Below, piece after piece: positions 43,275-52,508 of a stretch of DNA of 64,000 bases. The translations under genes and the position numbers were made by a program. The DNA is from Streptomyces sp. NRRL S-337. Lineage in GTDB: Bacteria > Actinomycetota > Actinomycetes > Streptomycetales > Streptomycetaceae. Each line of letters opens with the position of its first letter. Position 1 is the first letter of the stretch. The notes below the pieces were generated by a model. It was not told where the DNA came from, did not search any database, and was given only the letters and a program-made list of their open reading frames with translations. The DNA is taken from NCBI RefSeq assembly GCF_000720175.1, contig NZ_JOIX01000017.1:1-64000 (forward strand), in the 5' to 3' direction.

Positions 43275-44224
43275 GGGGACTGCGCTCCCTCGTTGCCCGG
43301 CGGCTGCTCCTCGGCATCGTGCAGACCACGGCCGTGGTGCTCCTGATCTTCGCGCTCACCGAGGCACTGCCGGGCGACGCCGCCGTGGCTCTGGCCGGAG
43401 ACCAGCCGGATTCCGCGCGCATCGAGGCCATCCGCAAGGCGATGCACCTCGACCGGCCCGCCCCGGAACGGCTGATCGAATGGGTGACCGGTCTGCTCCA
43501 CGGTGATCTCGGTACCTCGCTCACCTCCGGCCGCCCGGTGAGCTCGTACCTCACCGGCGGCTTCGGCCCCACCCTGCTGCTGGCCACCCTCACCGTGGCG
43601 CTGCTCGTCCCGCTCGGCTTCGGCCTCGGCATCCTGGCCGCCCGCCACGCCGGAGGACTGATCGACCGGCTGGTCAGCTCGATGACGCTCGCCGTGTATG
43701 CCGTACCGGAGTTCGCCCTCGGGGTGCTGCTGGTGACTGTCCTGGCGCTCCGGCTGGGCTGGCTGCCGCCGACCGCCGTCGGCTACGGCACGGATCTGCT
43801 CGCCCACCCCGCCGCCCTGGTCCTGCCCGTCCTGGTCCTGCTCTCCCGCCCCGTCTGCTCGCTGACCCGGTTGGTGCGCGCCGGCATGATCGACGCGCTT
43901 GCCTCCCCGTACGTGGCACAGGCCCGTCGCTACGGCATCTCCGGGGCCCGTATCCACCTCACCCACGCCCTGCCGGGCGCCCTCGCCCCCGCCGCGCAGC
44001 ACCTCGCGCGCACCATCGACTGGCTGCTGTGCGGCGTGATCGTCGTCGAGGCGCTGTACACGATCCCGGGACTCGGCACGGTGCTGCTCAACGCCGTCGC
44101 CGAGCGCGATGTGCCCGTCGTGCAGGGCCTCGCCGTGCTGTTCGGCGTCCTGACCGTCGTCCTGAATCTCGGCGCCGACCTGGTCGCCCACCGTCTCGCG
44201 CCGAGGGCGGGGGTGGCCGCGTGA
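43271..44224 (+). CDS. ABC importer permease 1 (DppB-like)
   Basis: A 317-residue permease of the Opp/Dpp/Nik family: RRLLLGIVQTTAVVLLIF at the start, the small extracellular domain GDAAVALAGDQPDSARIEAI, 'LTRLVRAGMIDALASPYV' (EAA-like loop) and the end 'RDVPVVQGLAVLFG'. GTG at 43271 overlaps the previous TGA; a GTG three codons upstream is also possible. Confidence 0.9.
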   Translation: MRGLRSLVARRLLLGIVQTTAVVLLIFALTEALPGDAAVALAGDQPDSARIEAIRKAMHLDRPAPERLIEWVTGLLHGDLGTSLTSGRPVSSYLTGGFGPTLLLATLTVALLVPLGFGLGILAARHAGGLIDRLVSSMTLAVYAVPEFALGVLLVTVLALRLGWLPPTAVGYGTDLLAHPAALVLPVLVLLSRPVCSLTRLVRAGMIDALASPYVAQARRYGISGARIHLTHALPGALAPAAQHLARTIDWLLCGVIVVEALYTIPGLGTVLLNAVAERDVPVVQGLAVLFGVLTVVLNLGADLVAHRLAPRAGVAA

Positions 44225-45096
44225 AGTCCTCGCGCACGGGCCGCTTCGCCCTCGGTACGGCCATCATCGCCGTACCTCTCGCATTGGCCCTCCTGGGCCC
44301 GTTGTTCACGGGCGACCCGGGCCCACGGGCCACGTCCTTCACCTTCGGCCACGGGCACTGGCTGGGTACCGACTTCGTGGGGCGGGACGTGTGGCAGCAG
44401 GTGCTGCACGGCGGCCGTCCGGTCGTCGTCACCGCCCTGGCCGCCACCGCGCTCTGCTACCTGGTCGCCCTCCCGGTCGGCCTCCTCGGCGCGCTCACCC
44501 ACCGCCGCTGGCTGGAAGAACTGCTGATGCGGCCCCTGGACGTGCTGCTCGCCGTGCCGTCACTCCTTCTGATCCTGCTGGTGGCGTCCGTGTTCACACC
44601 CGGTCCTGTCGGACTCGCGCTGATGGTCGCGCTGGTCAACGTGCCGGACGCGGCCCGCATCGTGCGTGCCGCCGCCGCGGAAGCCGCGGCACGCCCCGTG
44701 GTGGAGGCGCTGCGCATGCAGGGCGAAACGTGGTGGCGCATGGCCGTCGGCTACGTCGCCCGCGCCATGCTGCGCACGCTGGTCGCCGACGTCGGAACCC
44801 GGCTCACCGGTGTGCTGTACCTGGTCGCCACGGCCGCCTTCCTCGGCGTCGGCGTCGCGCCGGACGCCGCCGACTGGGCGGTCATGGTCGACCGCAACCG
44901 CATCGGCCTGTTCGTCCAGCCATGGGCCGTGGTCGTTCCCGCCCTGCTGATCGTGGCCCTGACGATGGGCACCAACCTGCTCTTCGACGCCGCGCTGGAC
45001 GACGGCCCCGGGCACGCCCGGGCCCGGGGTGCAGGACGCCGGAACGCAACGACCAAAACCCTTCGGAGCCGAGCAGGGAGTGACGTACGTCCGTGA
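44221..45096 (+). CDS. ABC importer permease 2 (DppC-like)
   Basis: A 291-residue DppC-type permease with 'GHWLGTDFVGRDVWQQVLHG' (the family's L-G-T-D-x-x-G-R-D motif), 'VPDAARIVRAAAAEAAARPVVEA' and a C-terminal 'WAVVVPALLIVALTMGTNLL'. GTG overlaps the DppB stop (GTGA), and its own stop overlaps the ATPase GTG. Confidence 0.91.
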   Translation: MKSSRTGRFALGTAIIAVPLALALLGPLFTGDPGPRATSFTFGHGHWLGTDFVGRDVWQQVLHGGRPVVVTALAATALCYLVALPVGLLGALTHRRWLEELLMRPLDVLLAVPSLLLILLVASVFTPGPVGLALMVALVNVPDAARIVRAAAAEAAARPVVEALRMQGETWWRMAVGYVARAMLRTLVADVGTRLTGVLYLVATAAFLGVGVAPDAADWAVMVDRNRIGLFVQPWAVVVPALLIVALTMGTNLLFDAALDDGPGHARARGAGRRNATTKTLRSRAGSDVRP

Positions 45097-46820
45097 ACCA
45101 GGAGAACGACATGACGGAGCGAACGGGTGCGCCAGGCGCCTCTCCCGACCCAGGCATCACCGCTCCTGTGACGGAGGTCCGCGATCTGCGCGTCGTGGTC
45201 GGCGGCAGGGCGATCGTCGACGGAGTGACCCTGCGCGCCCGGCCCGGCAAGGTCACCGCCCTGGTCGGCGCCTCCGGCAGCGGCAAGACCACCACGGGCC
45301 TCGCCCTGCTCGGCGAGTACCCGCCCGGCGCCCAGGTGACCGGCAACCTCCAGCTGGTCGCCGACGGCCTGGTCGGCTACATCCCGCAGCACCCGGCGGC
45401 CGTCCTCAACCCCGCCCGCCGGATCGCCGCCCTCCTGACCGACATCGCCCGCGCGCAGGTACGCCACCTCCCCCGTGCCGAACGCCGAGCGGCAGCCCGC
45501 GAACGCGTCCTGCAGGCCCTCACCGAAGCCCAACTCCCGGACGCCGAAACCCTGCTGCGGCGCTACCCCCACCAGCTCTCCGGCGGCCAACAGCAACGCG
45601 TCGTGCTCGCCCAGGCCCTTCTGCTCGGCGCCCGTGTCATCGTCGCCGACGAGCCCACCACCGGACAGGACCCCCTGACCAAGAGCCGCATCGTCGACCA
45701 GCTCGCGGCCGTGGCGGCACGCGGCATCGCCGTCGTCCTGCTCAGCCACGACCTCGACGTGGTGCGTGCCCTCGCCGACGAGGTGATCGTCATGCGGGAG
45801 GGCCGGGTCGTGGAGTCGGCTCCGGCAGAGCGCCTGTGGCTCGCGCCCCGACACGAGTACACCCGCCAACTACTGGACGAACAGCCCACGTTCGCTGATC
45901 CCGACACCGCCGCGGAGACCGCGACCCGAGAGGCCGTCCTCCGCGTACGCAACCTCACCGCCCGCCACCGCAACGGCACACGCGGCACGACCGTGGTCCT
46001 ACGGGCCCCCGAGCTCGACCTCCGCCCGGGCGAATGCCTGGCCATGGTCGGCCGCTCCGGCAGCGGCAAGACCACTCTCGCCCGCTGCCTGGCCGGCCTT
46101 CACCGCGAGCACGACGAAGAGACCCTCCTCGACGGCACTCCCCTGCCGCGCAGCCTGCGCCACCGCAGCCGAGCGCAGCTGGCGGCCGTGCAGTACGTCT
46201 TCCAGGACGCACGCGCCGCCTTCGACGAACACCGCACCGTCCTCGACCAGGTCGCGCGCACCGCGATACGTCTGCGCGCCGCCGACCATGGCACCGCACA
46301 AGCCGAGGCCCTGGCCGCTCTCACCCACCTCGGCCTCCCCGAACAACTCGCCCACCGACGCCCCGGCCAGCTGTCCGGCGGCGAACTCCAGCGCGCCGCC
46401 CTCGCACGCGCCCTGCTCGCCCGCCCCCGCGTCCTCATCTGCGACGAGATCACCTCCGGCCTGGACACCGTCACCCGCCGCGGCATCCTCGACACCCTCA
46501 CGGCACTGCTCCGCGACCGCGAAGACCTCTCCCTGATCCTGATCACCCACGACCTGGCCACCGCGGCCCTGGCTCACCGCATCGCCGTTCTCGACGCAGG
46601 AGAGGTCGTCGAACAGGGCCCGGCACGGCAGCTCCTCACCGATCCGAGGCATCCCTTCACCATCTCACTCATGGCGACCACGAGACGGCTGGGGGCGGGA
46701 GCGGGGCGCTGCCCCGACGCGCACGAGACAACAGGCCGCACAACCCCGGTCCCCGCCGGGCCCACCACGCCGGGCCACCTGGCCAGCAGAGGGGCCAACA
46801 GCGCGGGGCCCAAAGGTTGA
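45093..46820 (+). CDS. ABC importer ATPase, two nucleotide-binding domains in one chain
   Basis: A 575-residue fusion of DppD- and DppF-like ATPases. Domain 1: GASGSGKTT, LSGGQQQRV and VIVADEPTTGQD. Domain 2: GRSGSGKTT, LSGGELQRA and LICDEITSGLD (Walker B with D-E-I-T). The fusion gives one polypeptide for both sites, as in YejF. It ends the coupled ten-gene unit that began at 35328. The tail after residue 530 is low complexity. A second start at 45111 (MTERTGA) is possible. Confidence 0.92.
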   Translation: MNQENDMTERTGAPGASPDPGITAPVTEVRDLRVVVGGRAIVDGVTLRARPGKVTALVGASGSGKTTTGLALLGEYPPGAQVTGNLQLVADGLVGYIPQHPAAVLNPARRIAALLTDIARAQVRHLPRAERRAAARERVLQALTEAQLPDAETLLRRYPHQLSGGQQQRVVLAQALLLGARVIVADEPTTGQDPLTKSRIVDQLAAVAARGIAVVLLSHDLDVVRALADEVIVMREGRVVESAPAERLWLAPRHEYTRQLLDEQPTFADPDTAAETATREAVLRVRNLTARHRNGTRGTTVVLRAPELDLRPGECLAMVGRSGSGKTTLARCLAGLHREHDEETLLDGTPLPRSLRHRSRAQLAAVQYVFQDARAAFDEHRTVLDQVARTAIRLRAADHGTAQAEALAALTHLGLPEQLAHRRPGQLSGGELQRAALARALLARPRVLICDEITSGLDTVTRRGILDTLTALLRDREDLSLILITHDLATAALAHRIAVLDAGEVVEQGPARQLLTDPRHPFTISLMATTRRLGAGAGRCPDAHETTGRTTPVPAGPTTPGHLASRGANSAGPKG

Positions 46821-47023
46821 CCGAGCACGGTCCGGAAGCCCAGCGGACCGACGGGGCGCGGGCGCGGAGGGCCGGCGTCGAGTGTGGATGCGGGCAGCGA
46901 AGCAGTCGTCGCACAGATCAGGGGGGCGCTCAGGGTGATCCTCTCCGTGCACCTGGTCGGTATTGAGCCACCCCCTGTCCGAAACGGGTGAGGATCCTAG
47001 TCATGATGTCGGCGTCATGCCTC

Positions 47024-47716
47024 TCACCGTGCACTGCGATATGTCCGGGCCGCGGTCTGCGTCGTGCTGTCCGCGGCGGGGCATGCCGTGATGTCCGGTC
47101 CGGCGCTGCCGGGGTGGGCGTTGGCGGCAGCCGCGGTGGCGGTGTTCGCGTGCGCCGGGCTGACTGCCGGACGTGAGCGTTGCTTGCCGCCGGCGGAGTC
47201 GTGGACCGAGGCGGCGGTAACGAGGACGGCCAAGGCCAGGCCCAGGGTGCCGCTGATCAGGTGCCGCTTGCGTCCTTTGAGCTTCTTGCCACGTCGATGC
47301 CCTGACTGATCTCGGCGACGTTGCCCGAGGTCTTCACCCTCTGCGCGTCCACCACGGCCGCGGTCGGCTCCGTGCTGCGGCCGTGGGTCCGGCGGGTCTT
47401 GTCCCGTAGCAAGTTGTGGACCAGCTCAGTGGTGCCGTCCGCTTCCCACTTGGCGTAGTAGTCGTACACGGTCTTGTACACGGCCTTGTAGGGCGGTAAG
47501 TCGTGCGGCAGGTACTCCCAATGGGATGCCGGTGCGGTTGACATAGAGGATCGCGTTCACGATCTCCCGCAGCTCATGCACCCGGGCTGCCGTGCCAGGT
47601 CCCGTGCGTTTCTCCCGCCAGGCGGCGAAGATCGACTCGATCAAGGCCCAGCGGGCATCGGACACGTCACTGCGGTACGTACGACGAGCACTCACACACC
47701 GAGCAACGACAGCCAA
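47024..47716 (-). pseudogene. IS5-family transposase remnant with frameshifts
   Basis: Reading the minus strand, RRTYRSDVSDARWALIESIF, ELREIVNAILYVNRTGIP, EYLPHDLPPYKAVYKTVYDY, THGRSTEPTAAVVDAQRVKT, KLKGRKRHLISG and LALAVLVTAASVHDSAGG appear in order but in different frames. Together they form the front two thirds of an IS5-type transposase including the first catalytic Asp (VVDAQ). At least two frameshifts (about 47525 and 47290) and the missing end make it inactive. It separates the two metallophore regions. Confidence 0.85.
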
Positions 47717-47803
47717 GGCCGTCGGTCAAAAAATCATCCCGAACTACCCGCTCTCTGGATCAGATGCGCTCTTAGGCTTCGTGCCGGGGCAGATCCGCAT
47801 GCT

Positions 47804-49225
47804 TCACCGGTGATGTGAGACGCGGTCTGGCCGTGGGGCGGGGCGCAGGTGGATTACTGCGTCGAGGCCACCGGTGGGGTGAGGGTGGAGTTCGATGGCT
47901 CCGCCGCTGACCTGGGCGAGTTGGCGGGCAATCGTCAAGCCGAGCCCGGTGCCGCCGGGGGAGGTGTTGGGCGCGCGCCAGAAGCGGTCGAAGGCGCGTT
48001 CGCGCTCGGTGGCTGTCATGCCGGGGCCTTGGTCGATGATGTGGAGCTCCACGGGTGAGGTTGTGCGGTGGCGTGGGGCCCGGGTCGAGGTGCGGTGGAG
48101 GGTGACGGTCCTTCCGGGGGGTGTGACGCGCAGCGCGTTGGCCAGGAGGTTGTCGAGGATTTGTTCCAGCGCTCCGGGAACGGCCTGGACATGGCCGGCA
48201 GGTTCGCCGGTGAGGCGGAGGGTGACGTCCTGGTCGGTGGCGAAGGCGGACCAGGTCCCGACCCGGTCGTTGAGGACGGCGTCGGCGTCTACGGGGGTGG
48301 GGGCGGTGTCGTCTTCTTCCAGGCGCGCGAGGGCGAGGAGGCCGTGGACCATGCGGACGAGGCGGTCGGTTTCGGCGATGGCGTGGTCGAGGTGGTGCCG
48401 GGCGTCGGCGTGGATGTCGGGTTCGAGGTTCTCCAGGCGGAGGCGGAGTGCGGTCAGGGGGGTTTTGAGCTGGTGGGAGGCGTCGGCGGCGAATCGGTGC
48501 TGGGCGCGGAGGAGGTGCTGCAGGCGGGTGGCGGTGTGGTTGAAGGTGGTGGCGAGGCGGCGGAGTTCGAGCGGTCCGATGTCGGCTGCGGGTGGTTCGG
48601 TCAGCGTGCCGTCGGCGAGCTGGGCGGTGGCGTGTTCGAGTTCGCGTACGGGCCGGGTGGTCCAACGGGCGAGGGTGAGTCCTATCGCGGTCATGGCGGC
48701 GAGGACGGCGAGTCCGGCGCCGGCCAGCAGGGCCCAGGCAGTGTGGATGCGTGCCGTGGTGCCACGGGTGGGGGCGCTGATCCGGACGGCTCCGCGGACG
48801 GTGGGTCCGGAGGCGGCGGGCACGGTCACGTAGCGAGCTTCGTCGCCGGAGCGGGAGTGGTGTCTGATGCCGCTGGTGGGGTGGTTGTGCAGTGCGGCGA
48901 TGATGTCCGGTGCGCCGGCCAGATTCCGTGAGGGCGCGGGCGTGGCCGTCGGGGTGGTGGCGAGGACGGTGCCGTGACGGTCGACGACGACGGCCTGGGT
49001 GTCGTTGTGTCGGGTGTAGCCGTTCAGCAGGTGGGGCAGCGCGCGGGTGTCCGCGTTCTCGATGTCTTCCTCGGCGAGTTCGGCCAGGACGACGGCGTCG
49101 CGTTCGAGGGTGGTGGTGAGTGCGGCGGTCTGGCTGCGGGCGTAGAGAATCCCGAAGGGAATCTCCAGGGTCAGCAGGACGAGCAAGGTGAGCGTGAGAT
49201 AGCTGAGCAGGACCCGGCGGATCAC
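47804..49225 (-). CDS. Sensor histidine kinase
   Basis: A 473-residue kinase: first membrane helix VLLSYLTLTLLVLLTLEIPF, an extracytoplasmic part of about 130 residues, second helix WALLAGAGLAVLAAMTAIGL, a HAMP linker, H-box ADASHQLKTPLTALRLRL, N-box QILDNLLANALRVTP and G-box GGTGLGLTIARQL. GTG at 49225 overlaps the regulator stop (GTGA). With the response regulator it follows the siderophore genes in the same direction, so it may report on envelope or iron status. Confidence 0.88.
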   Translation of the reverse strand: MIRRVLLSYLTLTLLVLLTLEIPFGILYARSQTAALTTTLERDAVVLAELAEEDIENADTRALPHLLNGYTRHNDTQAVVVDRHGTVLATTPTATPAPSRNLAGAPDIIAALHNHPTSGIRHHSRSGDEARYVTVPAASGPTVRGAVRISAPTRGTTARIHTAWALLAGAGLAVLAAMTAIGLTLARWTTRPVRELEHATAQLADGTLTEPPAADIGPLELRRLATTFNHTATRLQHLLRAQHRFAADASHQLKTPLTALRLRLENLEPDIHADARHHLDHAIAETDRLVRMVHGLLALARLEEDDTAPTPVDADAVLNDRVGTWSAFATDQDVTLRLTGEPAGHVQAVPGALEQILDNLLANALRVTPPGRTVTLHRTSTRAPRHRTTSPVELHIIDQGPGMTATERERAFDRFWRAPNTSPGGTGLGLTIARQLAQVSGGAIELHPHPTGGLDAVIHLRPAPRPDRVSHHR

Positions 49226-49944
49226 CGGCGGTCTTCGCCTCCGCCGGAGGATACGGTCAGCCGGAAGCCAACTCCGCGGACGGTCTCGATCCAGGTGGGG
49301 CTGCCCAGTTTGCGGCGCAGGGCGGCGATGTGGACGTCGAGGGTCTTGGTGGGGCCGAAGTAGTTGGGATCCCAGACGGTGTCGAGGATGTGCTGGCGCG
49401 AGTAGACGGCGCCGGGGTCCTCGGCAAGGAGGGCGAGAAGGTCGAACTCCTTGGGGGCGAGCGCGACGTGCACCCCTGCGACATGGACTTTTCTGGTCCG
49501 CCGGTCGATGAGGAGGTCTCCGACGCACTGGGGTGTGCTGCCGGTAGGCCCCGTCCCGCCGCCGGAGGACATACCGGGGGAGATCGTGTCGGTCGGCCGG
49601 GCTCGGCGGGTGACGGCGCGCATGCGGGCGACGAGTTCCCTGAGCCCGAAGGGTTTGGAGAGGTAGTCGTCGGCGCCGAGTTCGAGCCCGACGACGCGGT
49701 CCGTCTCGTCACCCCGGGCGGTGATCATGATGATGGGTACGCGGGAGCGGCTGCGCAGCGTACGGCAGACGTCGATGCCGTCCATGTCGGGCAGCCCGAG
49801 GTCGAGCAGGACCATGTCGGGCACCGGCGCGGCGAGGGCGGCCGCTCCGGTGCCGACACGGTCGATCGCGAAGCCGTAGCGGCCCAGGCCCTCGGCCAGG
49901 GGCTCGGCGATGGCGTTGTCGTCCTCGATGAGCAGCACCCGCAT
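49222..49944 (-). CDS. OmpR-family response regulator
   Basis: A 240-residue regulator: receiver MRVLLIEDDNAIAEPLAEGL with phosphoacceptor LLDLGLPDMDG, ITARG and SKPFGLREL, and a winged-helix C-terminus with LAPKEFDLLALLAE and VRGVGFRL. A linker rich in Gly, Ser and Pro (TISPGMSSGGGTG) joins the domains. The start MRVLLIEDD is standard. It begins 10 bases after the MFS stop, linking it to the siderophore operon. Confidence 0.92.
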   Translation of the reverse strand: MRVLLIEDDNAIAEPLAEGLGRYGFAIDRVGTGAAALAAPVPDMVLLDLGLPDMDGIDVCRTLRSRSRVPIIMITARGDETDRVVGLELGADDYLSKPFGLRELVARMRAVTRRARPTDTISPGMSSGGGTGPTGSTPQCVGDLLIDRRTRKVHVAGVHVALAPKEFDLLALLAEDPGAVYSRQHILDTVWDPNYFGPTKTLDVHIAALRRKLGSPTWIETVRGVGFRLTVSSGGGEDRR

Positions 49945-49954
49945 GGCGGCAGGG

Positions 49955-51262
49955 TCACACATCCCGGAGACCTGCGGTGACCGGATCACGGGAGTCTTCC
50001 CCATTCGGGTGAGCGGATGCCCGGGTCGCCGCGGCGACGGCGCCGGCGGCCAGCAGGCTGGCCGTGCCGCCGAGGAGGAGGCCGTAGCGGGCGCCGAAGG
50101 CCTGGGCGATCCAGCCGATCAGAAGGGCACCGAGAGGGGTGCCCCCGAGGAGGACGAGGAAGTAAACGGACAGGACGCGCCCGCGCATGTCCGGGTCGGT
50201 GGTGAGCTGGGCGAGCGTGTTCGCCATGGTGGTCACCAGGACGGCGGCGGCACCGGTCGGCACCAGCACCACGGCACACGCGACGGGAGTGGGCATCACG
50301 CCGGTCGCGGCCTCGAGCAGACCGAACGTTGCGGCCCACCCCACGAGCAACCGCAGCGAGGGCGGTCGGCGGCGGCCCGCGCCCCGCAGGGCCCCGAAGA
50401 GGCTGCCCGCGGCATAGGCGGAGGACAGCGCGCCGAAGGCCGCCGCGCCGGTGTGGAATTCGGTGGTGGCCATGAGGGAGACCGTCACCTGGAAGTTCAG
50501 GCCGAACGTGCCGATGACGGCGGTCAGGAGGATCGTGCGGCGCAGCGTGGGAGTCGTGCGAATGTGGCGCAGTGCGTCGGTCAGCCGTATGTCCTTCGCC
50601 GCGCGGCGGGGAGCGGAGGCGAGGCCCAGGTCACCGGTCCGCATCGTTGCCAGCCCGGTGAGGACCGCCGCGTACGACACGGCGTTCAGCAGGAAGACCC
50701 AGCCGCTGCCGAGGGCGGCGATGGTCACCCCGGCGGCGGCCGGGCCGAGGACGCGGGCAGCGTTGAACTGTGCTGCGTTCACGCTGACGGCGCTGGGCAG
50801 CCGTTCGCGGCCGACCAACTCGCCGATGAAGGCGTTGCGCGCCGGCCCGTCCAGCGCGGTGGCCACCCCAAGGGCCACAGCCAGGGCGTAGACGTGCCAG
50901 AGGCGCACGGTGTCGCCGAGCGTCAGCATTCCCAGGAGCAGAGCCTGGCCGGCCATGAGGCTCTGGGTGGTGAGCAGCAGAGTGCGTTTGGGGTACCGGT
51001 CGGCGATGACGCCTCCCCACAGACCGAGCAGACTCTGGGGGAGGAACTGCAGAGCGGTCACGATGCCGACGGCGGTTCCGCTGTGCCCGGTGAGCTGGAG
51101 GACCAGCCAGTCCTGCGCCGCCCGGTGCATCCACGTTCCGGTGTTCGACACCAGCTGTCCGATCACGTACCGGCGGAAGGCGCGGACGCGCAGGGCATGC
51201 GGAGCAGGTCGATCAGGGGGTGGCGCCGCCGTCTCCGGGGCGTCAGCCGCGGCGCTGGGCAA
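49955..51262 (-). CDS. MFS transporter, EntS-like siderophore exporter
   Basis: A 435-residue MFS protein: VIGQLVSNTGTWMHRAAQDW at helix 1, WGGVIADRYPKRTLL in loop 2-3, 'NAFIGELVGRERLPSAVSVN' and 'DPDMRGRVLSVYFLVLLG'. This belongs to the enterobactin-exporter type MFS group. It overlaps the decarboxylase gene by 20 bases. Export of the siderophore made by the two IucA/IucC synthetases is the obvious role. Confidence 0.88.
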   Translation of the reverse strand: MPSAAADAPETAAPPPDRPAPHALRVRAFRRYVIGQLVSNTGTWMHRAAQDWLVLQLTGHSGTAVGIVTALQFLPQSLLGLWGGVIADRYPKRTLLLTTQSLMAGQALLLGMLTLGDTVRLWHVYALAVALGVATALDGPARNAFIGELVGRERLPSAVSVNAAQFNAARVLGPAAAGVTIAALGSGWVFLLNAVSYAAVLTGLATMRTGDLGLASAPRRAAKDIRLTDALRHIRTTPTLRRTILLTAVIGTFGLNFQVTVSLMATTEFHTGAAAFGALSSAYAAGSLFGALRGAGRRRPPSLRLLVGWAATFGLLEAATGVMPTPVACAVVLVPTGAAAVLVTTMANTLAQLTTDPDMRGRVLSVYFLVLLGGTPLGALLIGWIAQAFGARYGLLLGGTASLLAAGAVAAATRASAHPNGEDSRDPVTAGLRDV

Positions 51263-52508
51263 GGCGGCCTCCCCTGGAGGGCTGGGCGTGTACGGCGGAC
51301 GGGGAAGCCTCGGCGCTCGGACGCACGAGATCCGGGGACGCGGCGTCCAGGTAGTGGAAACCGGGCGCCGGGTGCATGAGGAAGTCGTGGTGGGAGATGT
51401 TCCACGCGTACGCTCCGGCCACCGCGAACGCCACGCGGTCGCCCGCCCGCAGCCGCTCGACGGGTACCCGCCGGGCGAGGACGTCCTTCGGCGTGCACAA
51501 CTGCCCCACCAGCGTCACCGGCTCCCCTGCGGCGGCCGGCCGCGCCCACGGCCACGGCCAGTCATCGGTGGCCACGACCTCAAAGGGCTGGTTGTGGCTC
51601 TTGGCAGCCGGGGTGCGCAGATGGTGGGTGCCGCCGGCCAGCACGGCGAACGCCTCACCCTGGCTGTGCTTGACGTCGAGTACCCGTGTCACGTACCAGC
51701 CGCAGTACGCACTCACCGACCGGCCCGGTTCGATGCGCACCGTCAGTCCGGGGTGGCCGTCCAGGAGGCGGTGCAACCCGGTGCCGAAGACCTGCCAGTC
51801 GAACAGGCAGCCCGGGTCGGCGTAGTCCACGCCCATTCCTCCCCCGACGTTGACTTCGCTCAGCCGGATGCCCCGGGCCCGGGCCCACTGTGCGGCCCAG
51901 ACGAGAACGTGCTCGGTGACGCGTAGCTGTTCCGTGGCGTCCAGTCCGGAGGCCAGGTGGGCGTGCACGCCCCGCAGTTGGATGCCGGGGTGAGCGGCGA
52001 GGAGCCGCAGGCAGGCGTCGAGGTGGGAGGGATCGATGCCGAAGGGGCTGGGTCTTCCTCCCATCGCCAGCGGCACGTCGCCCAGGCTGATGGGCAGATT
52101 GACCCGCAGGAGCACCTCCACGGGGCGGTCCGCGGCGAGCGCGCAGAGCATCCGCAGTTCGTGCTCGCTCTCCACGTGCAGCCTTTCCACCCCGAGTTCC
52201 AGGGCCTGTGCCAGTTCGGCTGCCGTTTTGCCCGGTCCGCCGAAGGCGAGGTGGGCCCGGGGCAGTACCTTTCGGGTATGCCGGAGCTCGCCGCCCGAGG
52301 CGACCTCGAAGCCGTCGACGACGTCCCGCAGGACCTCCAGCAGCCGGGGATCGGGATTCGCCTTGGCCGCGTAGAACAACTCCACCCGCTCGGGCAGCGC
52401 ATCCCGGATCGCCTGAGCGTGCCGACGCAGGCCGGACAAGTCGTGGACGTACACGGGGAGTTCGTCCTCGGCCAGGTGACGCAGGTGATCCTCCAGGTAT
52501 GGCTTCAT
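51243..52508 (-). CDS. Type III PLP-dependent decarboxylase of the siderophore operon
   Basis: A 421-residue decarboxylase of the DAP/ornithine family: ELFYAAKANPDPRL (Lys49), VNVGGGMGVDYADPG, RIEPGRSVSAYCG and VGQLCTPKDVLA (catalytic Cys). It resembles the decarboxylases that make a diamine building block in carboxylate siderophores (SbnH-like). It is distinct from the 25706 decarboxylase, being shorter and lacking its inserts. Start ATG overlaps the stop of the synthetase (ATGA). Confidence 0.88.
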   Translation of the reverse strand: MKPYLEDHLRHLAEDELPVYVHDLSGLRRHAQAIRDALPERVELFYAAKANPDPRLLEVLRDVVDGFEVASGGELRHTRKVLPRAHLAFGGPGKTAAELAQALELGVERLHVESEHELRMLCALAADRPVEVLLRVNLPISLGDVPLAMGGRPSPFGIDPSHLDACLRLLAAHPGIQLRGVHAHLASGLDATEQLRVTEHVLVWAAQWARARGIRLSEVNVGGGMGVDYADPGCLFDWQVFGTGLHRLLDGHPGLTVRIEPGRSVSAYCGWYVTRVLDVKHSQGEAFAVLAGGTHHLRTPAAKSHNQPFEVVATDDWPWPWARPAAAGEPVTLVGQLCTPKDVLARRVPVERLRAGDRVAFAVAGAYAWNISHHDFLMHPAPGFHYLDAASPDLVRPSAEASPSAVHAQPSRGGRLAQRRG

